Shown piece by piece: positions 60,167 through 64,000 of a stretch of 64,000 nt of DNA. The notes beneath the pieces were generated by a model. It worked only from the letters and a program-made list of their open reading frames with translations. It was not told the origin of the DNA and did not search any database. How positions within the stretch are numbered: the stretch's first letter is position 1; each line of letters starts with the position of its first letter. The translations under genes were made by a program, and so were the position numbers. The DNA comes from Phocoena phocoena (taxonomy: Eukaryota > Chordata > Mammalia > Artiodactyla > Phocoenidae), in contig NC_089234.1 in the NCBI RefSeq assembly GCF_963924675.1, forward strand, positions 24,481,668-24,545,667, written 5' to 3'.

Positions 60167-62295
60167 AGCATCCACGACCCAGAGGGCCAGGACACAAGGC
60201 ATCCTACATGTCCACACCCCTGGGGGCATGTGCAGGCCCTGTCCTGGGAAAACGACAGGCTTTGTAGGGCGCCGTGGCTCAGCCTGCCGGGGGAGCCAGA
60301 CCCTGTAGCACAGAGGAAACAGAATTCCAGGCCAAAGCTGGTTTGCTTTCATGCCGTTGGGGCTTGCTGGTGAAGCTGTTGTCTGGGTTTGGGGACTGAT
60401 CCTTCGCAGCTTACTTTTGGATCACCACCAATGGCCAAGATGATGACAGAAGTCTGGACGCTGAGTTACACACAATGCAAACATCGATTTGGGTGTGATT
60501 CTTTTCATATCCCAGGTCCAGTCGTTACTTGAATATCAACAAAAGATCTACAGGAATGCTAACAGGGACCCGTGTTAAGACCTTGCACCCTGATTTCTGG
60601 TAACCCTTGACCCCAGGCATCTGCAACCAAGCAGCGGGCACCAGTGTGGGAATTTGCAGCGTTCCATCCACAGCCTGCACAGTAGGGGTCCCCACTGTGG
60701 CTGCCGTTTTTATACTATTTAGAGAAAAGCCCTAGAGATATGCAAGGCCCCAGGTGGCTAATGTCCCTGTTACACAGAAGTGGGTACTTGGTGGCAGACA
60801 GAAGTTTGAGCTGGCCGTTGTTTCAGCTACACATCTCACTCAGGGTGCACCCTCTTTTCTCTGCCCCTTCTCCCAGGATGCTGTGTCCTGAACCCTGGGG
60901 GTGCCACATACTACGCTGGGTACAGGCATGGTATGTGGGCCCCTCACCCTCGTTATTCTCTCCACAGCTGGTCTCTCTGGCCACCAGTATGTTGAGAGGT
61001 GGGGGGCACTGGAGATAGACGATGAGAGAGAAAGAGGAGTACAGGGTCACTGGGGCAAAGGGCAGAGCCTGTTACCTGGGGTCTGGTTTGCAGGCTGGCC
61101 TCTGATGCCCAGTTCAGAGAAGGTCATAGAGCTGAGAGGTGAGGGATGCTGCAGCCCTGAGTTTTCCTCAGGGTTCCAATCCTAGAGCAGGGCGTGCCTG
61201 GAAACAAGATTGCTGTGGAAACCCAGCTCCACATGCAGGCCCCCAAATCCCCTTGGCTGTTCATTCCAGTGGGGCTCCCTCACTGCACAGAGCCCTCCCT
61301 TCTGGATGGGCCTTCCTGGCCACACAGATGACCAACACCCTAAGAGCCTGACAGAGGCTTGGCTGACTGGGACGCGTAAGGACAGACTACAAGCACAGCC
61401 CTCAGACCTCAGAGAGGCCACCTTGGCACTGCCGGGCTGCGATCCCTGGGCAGGCACCAGAGCCGGCGGTCAGAGCTGGCCTCGGTCTCCAGGCCTGGTT
61501 CAGAGGGAGTGGGAAGCCACTCCCTCCTCCAATTATGGCTTCACTTGCCCTTTGGGAGCTCCCCTCTTGGCATTGCCTCAGTAACCTTTGCAGAGGGCCA
61601 AGGTGAAGCAAGAATGAGTTCTCCTTCCCCAGCGCTCTCCTTCCATGGTTGAAACTGGCCGTGCCTCCCAGACACGTACCCAATTCCTCAGGGGTGTTGG
61701 GCTCCCCATGAACTGAAGAAAGGATCCTGTCTCTACCCCAGGAGTGCTCTCACCTAGCCTCAGAGTGTTCTAGAAGACAGACAGTTTGCCTGACAGGGTT
61801 AATTCACAGTAGGAGGCTCAGCTGTTATGGGGCATCGAAGCCCATAGGAAGCTGTAGGAAGCTTCCTTCCATGTGAGCTGGGGTTAGACTGGGCAGCACC
61901 TGGGTCTGCCCCTCCCCAGGCCCACATGGTCTCCAACAGTAACCCCAAAGCCCCATTTGCAGTTGGGGGGAATTTCCTTATTTATTGTCACCCATGCCTT
62001 TCCTTTCCCATCCTCATCCGATGTGCTTTGAGGAGACCCCAGCAACCAAGGAGCAGCCTCCAGAAGCCAAGACCAAGCCTGAGTCTCCGTCGGCTTCCCC
62101 TTTGCTTCCAGAAGAAAATTCACTGAGAACTTACCTTCCGGCCTCTTGTTTATACAGAGACAACAACTCAGCGGGGAAATGGGGATCTTTTATGCACCAG
62201 AGCTGCTTCTGAAGCAGAGAGCAGCGGGACTCTTGGTGTTTCATGCTGCCTTATTTATGTTAAAGGAAGAATTAAATTCTTGCAAGGAGTAGAAA
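60167..62295 (+). other. ITPRIP: ITPRIP 3' UTR
   Basis: Non-coding sequence from the TAG stop to just past the poly(A) signal. An ATTTA motif occurs near 62,254, a common destabilising element of inducible transcripts. No transposon is obvious in this 2.1 kb, unlike the flanking DNA, which fits selection on a UTR. The 3' end is inferred from the signal, not observed. Confidence 0.65.
62272..62277 (+). terminator. ITPRIP: ITPRIP polyadenylation signal ATTAAA
   Basis: The common variant signal ATTAAA is followed within about 30 bases by the GT-rich cacagtgtttgttttt, a good downstream element. No better AATAAA was seen between the stop codon and here. Confidence 0.65.
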
Positions 62296-62299
62296 CTGG

Positions 62300-64000
62300 T
62301 CACAGTGTTTGTTTTTAACTTCAGGAAATCTGTGAGCTTCCCAGGGCAGAGCTGAGGAGGGGGTGGATTTCCTATTGACACACGGAAGCTTTCACTCCCT
62401 TTTTATTCTTATGCTTTCAGGAAATTTAAAAAATAGCAAAACAGAATATTTCTGGCCCATCTTTGAGGCAGCCTGCAGAGTTCCAGAAAGGGCCTTTGAA
62501 AGCAGGCTACATAGGGTGGATTCCAACACAAAACCTTATTTTACAGAGCTGATGTGTGCAAAGAATGTGGGCCCTGGGAGTAACGTGAAGCTTTTGGCTT
62601 GAAGAAAAGAGAATGTCTTTTAAACAGAAGAGTTCTAGACCTTTAGGTCACTTAGGCCTCTCCAGTAAGGACAGCTTTCTCCGAGGGATCTCTTTCCTTC
62701 CCGAGGATGCTTGACGGGACCCAGCATCTGCTCACTTGCTGTACCAAATGCCCCAGGACTTTGGCTGCACCTCTTGACAAGTGAAGTGAGCAGGCCTGGC
62801 CTGAAGCCACAAGGTCGGTTAGGTTGAACGAGGGCCCCTCCTCCTCAAAAGCCCCAGCCCCTCTCTCTGCCTTGTCAAAGCACAGCCTGGCAGTCCAGTG
62901 GTTAGTACTCTGCACTACCACTGCAGGGGGGCACGGGTTCAATCCCTCGTTCAGGAACTGAGATCCTGCAGGCCGTGATACATGACCAAAAAAAAAAAAA
63001 GCACAGCCTGGGTTGAGAACGCGGTTTGTAATCAAACCAGCCAGCACTGGTTTGTTTGTAATCACGGGTGTCATCAGAATCCCATGGAGAGCTAGGTCAA
63101 ATGCCCAGACCCCACCTTGAACCTACACGGCAACCAGGTAAGGCTCTCTTTCTAAAGCGCCCTCAAGTGACTGATGACACCCCTGGCTGAGGATGACTCT
63201 TCACTTCCTTTCCAAATGGAAAGTGAAAGAAAACCCAAGTGGACTGCTTTACCTACAAAACTGTTGGGAGAAAGGCCTGGTAGAAGCCGACGAGGCTGCT
63301 TGGGATCTGTGGTCCAGGCGGCATCTGCCACACCACAGACCTCCGTGAGTACACCCACACTTACACTAGTGGTAGGAGAAGCAGAGAGGGGATGGGGGAG
63401 GCAAAGCTGGTGAGCACTCCTTTCTAGCAGGTCACGCATGGGTGTCACCGGGGCACAGGTTCCTGGGCCACACTGCAGACTTCAGTGGAAGCTCTAGGAG
63501 TCAGGTACAGGAATCTGCTTTCTGCCGAGTTTCCCAGGCGATGCTGGAAGCCCAAGAACCCCTGATACTGGAGGATTAGGGAAGGCCTCACGGTAGGGCT
63601 CTGCCAGATACTGTTTCTAAAAGATGGGCAGGACTGACCAGGCAAAGCATTTCAGCCAGAACCATGGAGTGAGGGCAGGAAAGCACCGTAGACGTAGGCA
63701 ACATTTAAGTAGCACGTACTGTGTACCAAGCACCCTTCCAGAGCGGGGTTGGTGGCAGCTGTAGCAGCAGGGAGTGACTGTCCTGGAAGTTCTAACTTAA
63801 GTCTCTCGGCAGACTGGGATTCAGAACATCCTCATGCCCTTTCTGGTCTCCGCCTCATGGGATAGAGCAGGAAAGTTGTTTGGTTTGACCACAAGCAGAG
63901 AGCCAAGAGCCATGCAGTAACGGAAGTGTGGGCCTTCGGCTCACCTCACCACGGCCCCCCACTTTGCCCTCCCTGGACTTGCCCCCTCCCTCTACCCTGG
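62300..64000. other. DNA downstream of ITPRIP
   Basis: Apart from one SINE and a degraded repeat near 63,540-63,720, nothing recognisable. No exon of the next gene is visible. Confidence 0.5.
62891..62997 (+). mobile_element. CHR-type SINE, short form
   Basis: cagtccagtggttagtactc, gggttcaatccctcg and a poly-A tail. 13-14-bp target-site duplication aaagcacagcctgg at both ends. It is downstream of ITPRIP. Confidence 0.93.

Overview
This window is mammalian nuclear DNA, very probably from a cetacean. The main clue is at least thirteen copies of the CHR-type tRNA-derived SINE, most with clear target-site duplications. CHR elements are shared by cetaceans, hippopotamuses and ruminants. I saw none of the Bov-B/Bov-tA elements expected in a ruminant and no pig PRE-1. 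A hippopotamus is not excluded.

Layout. (1) Positions about 1-23,500, minus strand: the 5' half of CFAP58 (CCDC147), a coiled-coil axonemal protein. Eight consecutive coding exons (called exons 2-9) can be placed base by base. All have GT/AG borders and a continuous frame, giving 1,356 bp or 452 codons. The start codon is not visible: exon 1 should carry only about three codons and probably lies in the 200-N assembly gap at 23,292-23,491, next to GC-rich promoter-like sequence. The gene continues past the left edge. (2) About 23,500-37,000: the intergenic interval, holding an L1 fragment, two related LTRs in opposite orientation, a MaLR-type LTR, L2, MIR and MER5-like elements. (3) About 37,000-62,300, plus strand: ITPRIP. 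A CpG-island promoter and an untranslated first exon (donor at 37,535) are followed by a ~21-kb intron and a single coding exon with an intact 556-codon frame (58,496-60,166). A 3' UTR of ~2.1 kb ends near an ATTAAA signal at 62,272. (4) 62,300-64,000: downstream intergenic DNA with one SINE.

The two genes are divergent (head to head) with promoters about 14 kb apart. This agrees with the order I recall at human 10q25.1. They have no known shared pathway: CFAP58 works in sperm flagella and motile cilia, while ITPRIP is a membrane-associated Mab-21-family protein that modulates IP3-receptor calcium release.

The non-coding DNA is rich in nested and duplicated elements. The most notable are an 84-bp, nine-copy minisatellite in the ITPRIP intron whose unit length preserves reading frame, a near-perfect 76-bp mariner-like palindrome, a three-level transposon nest, two LTRs sharing one end but not the other, and several recent local duplications inside CFAP58 introns. 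I found no CRISPR array, operon or prokaryote-like system. Repeat family names come from recall of consensus sequences, not from a database search.
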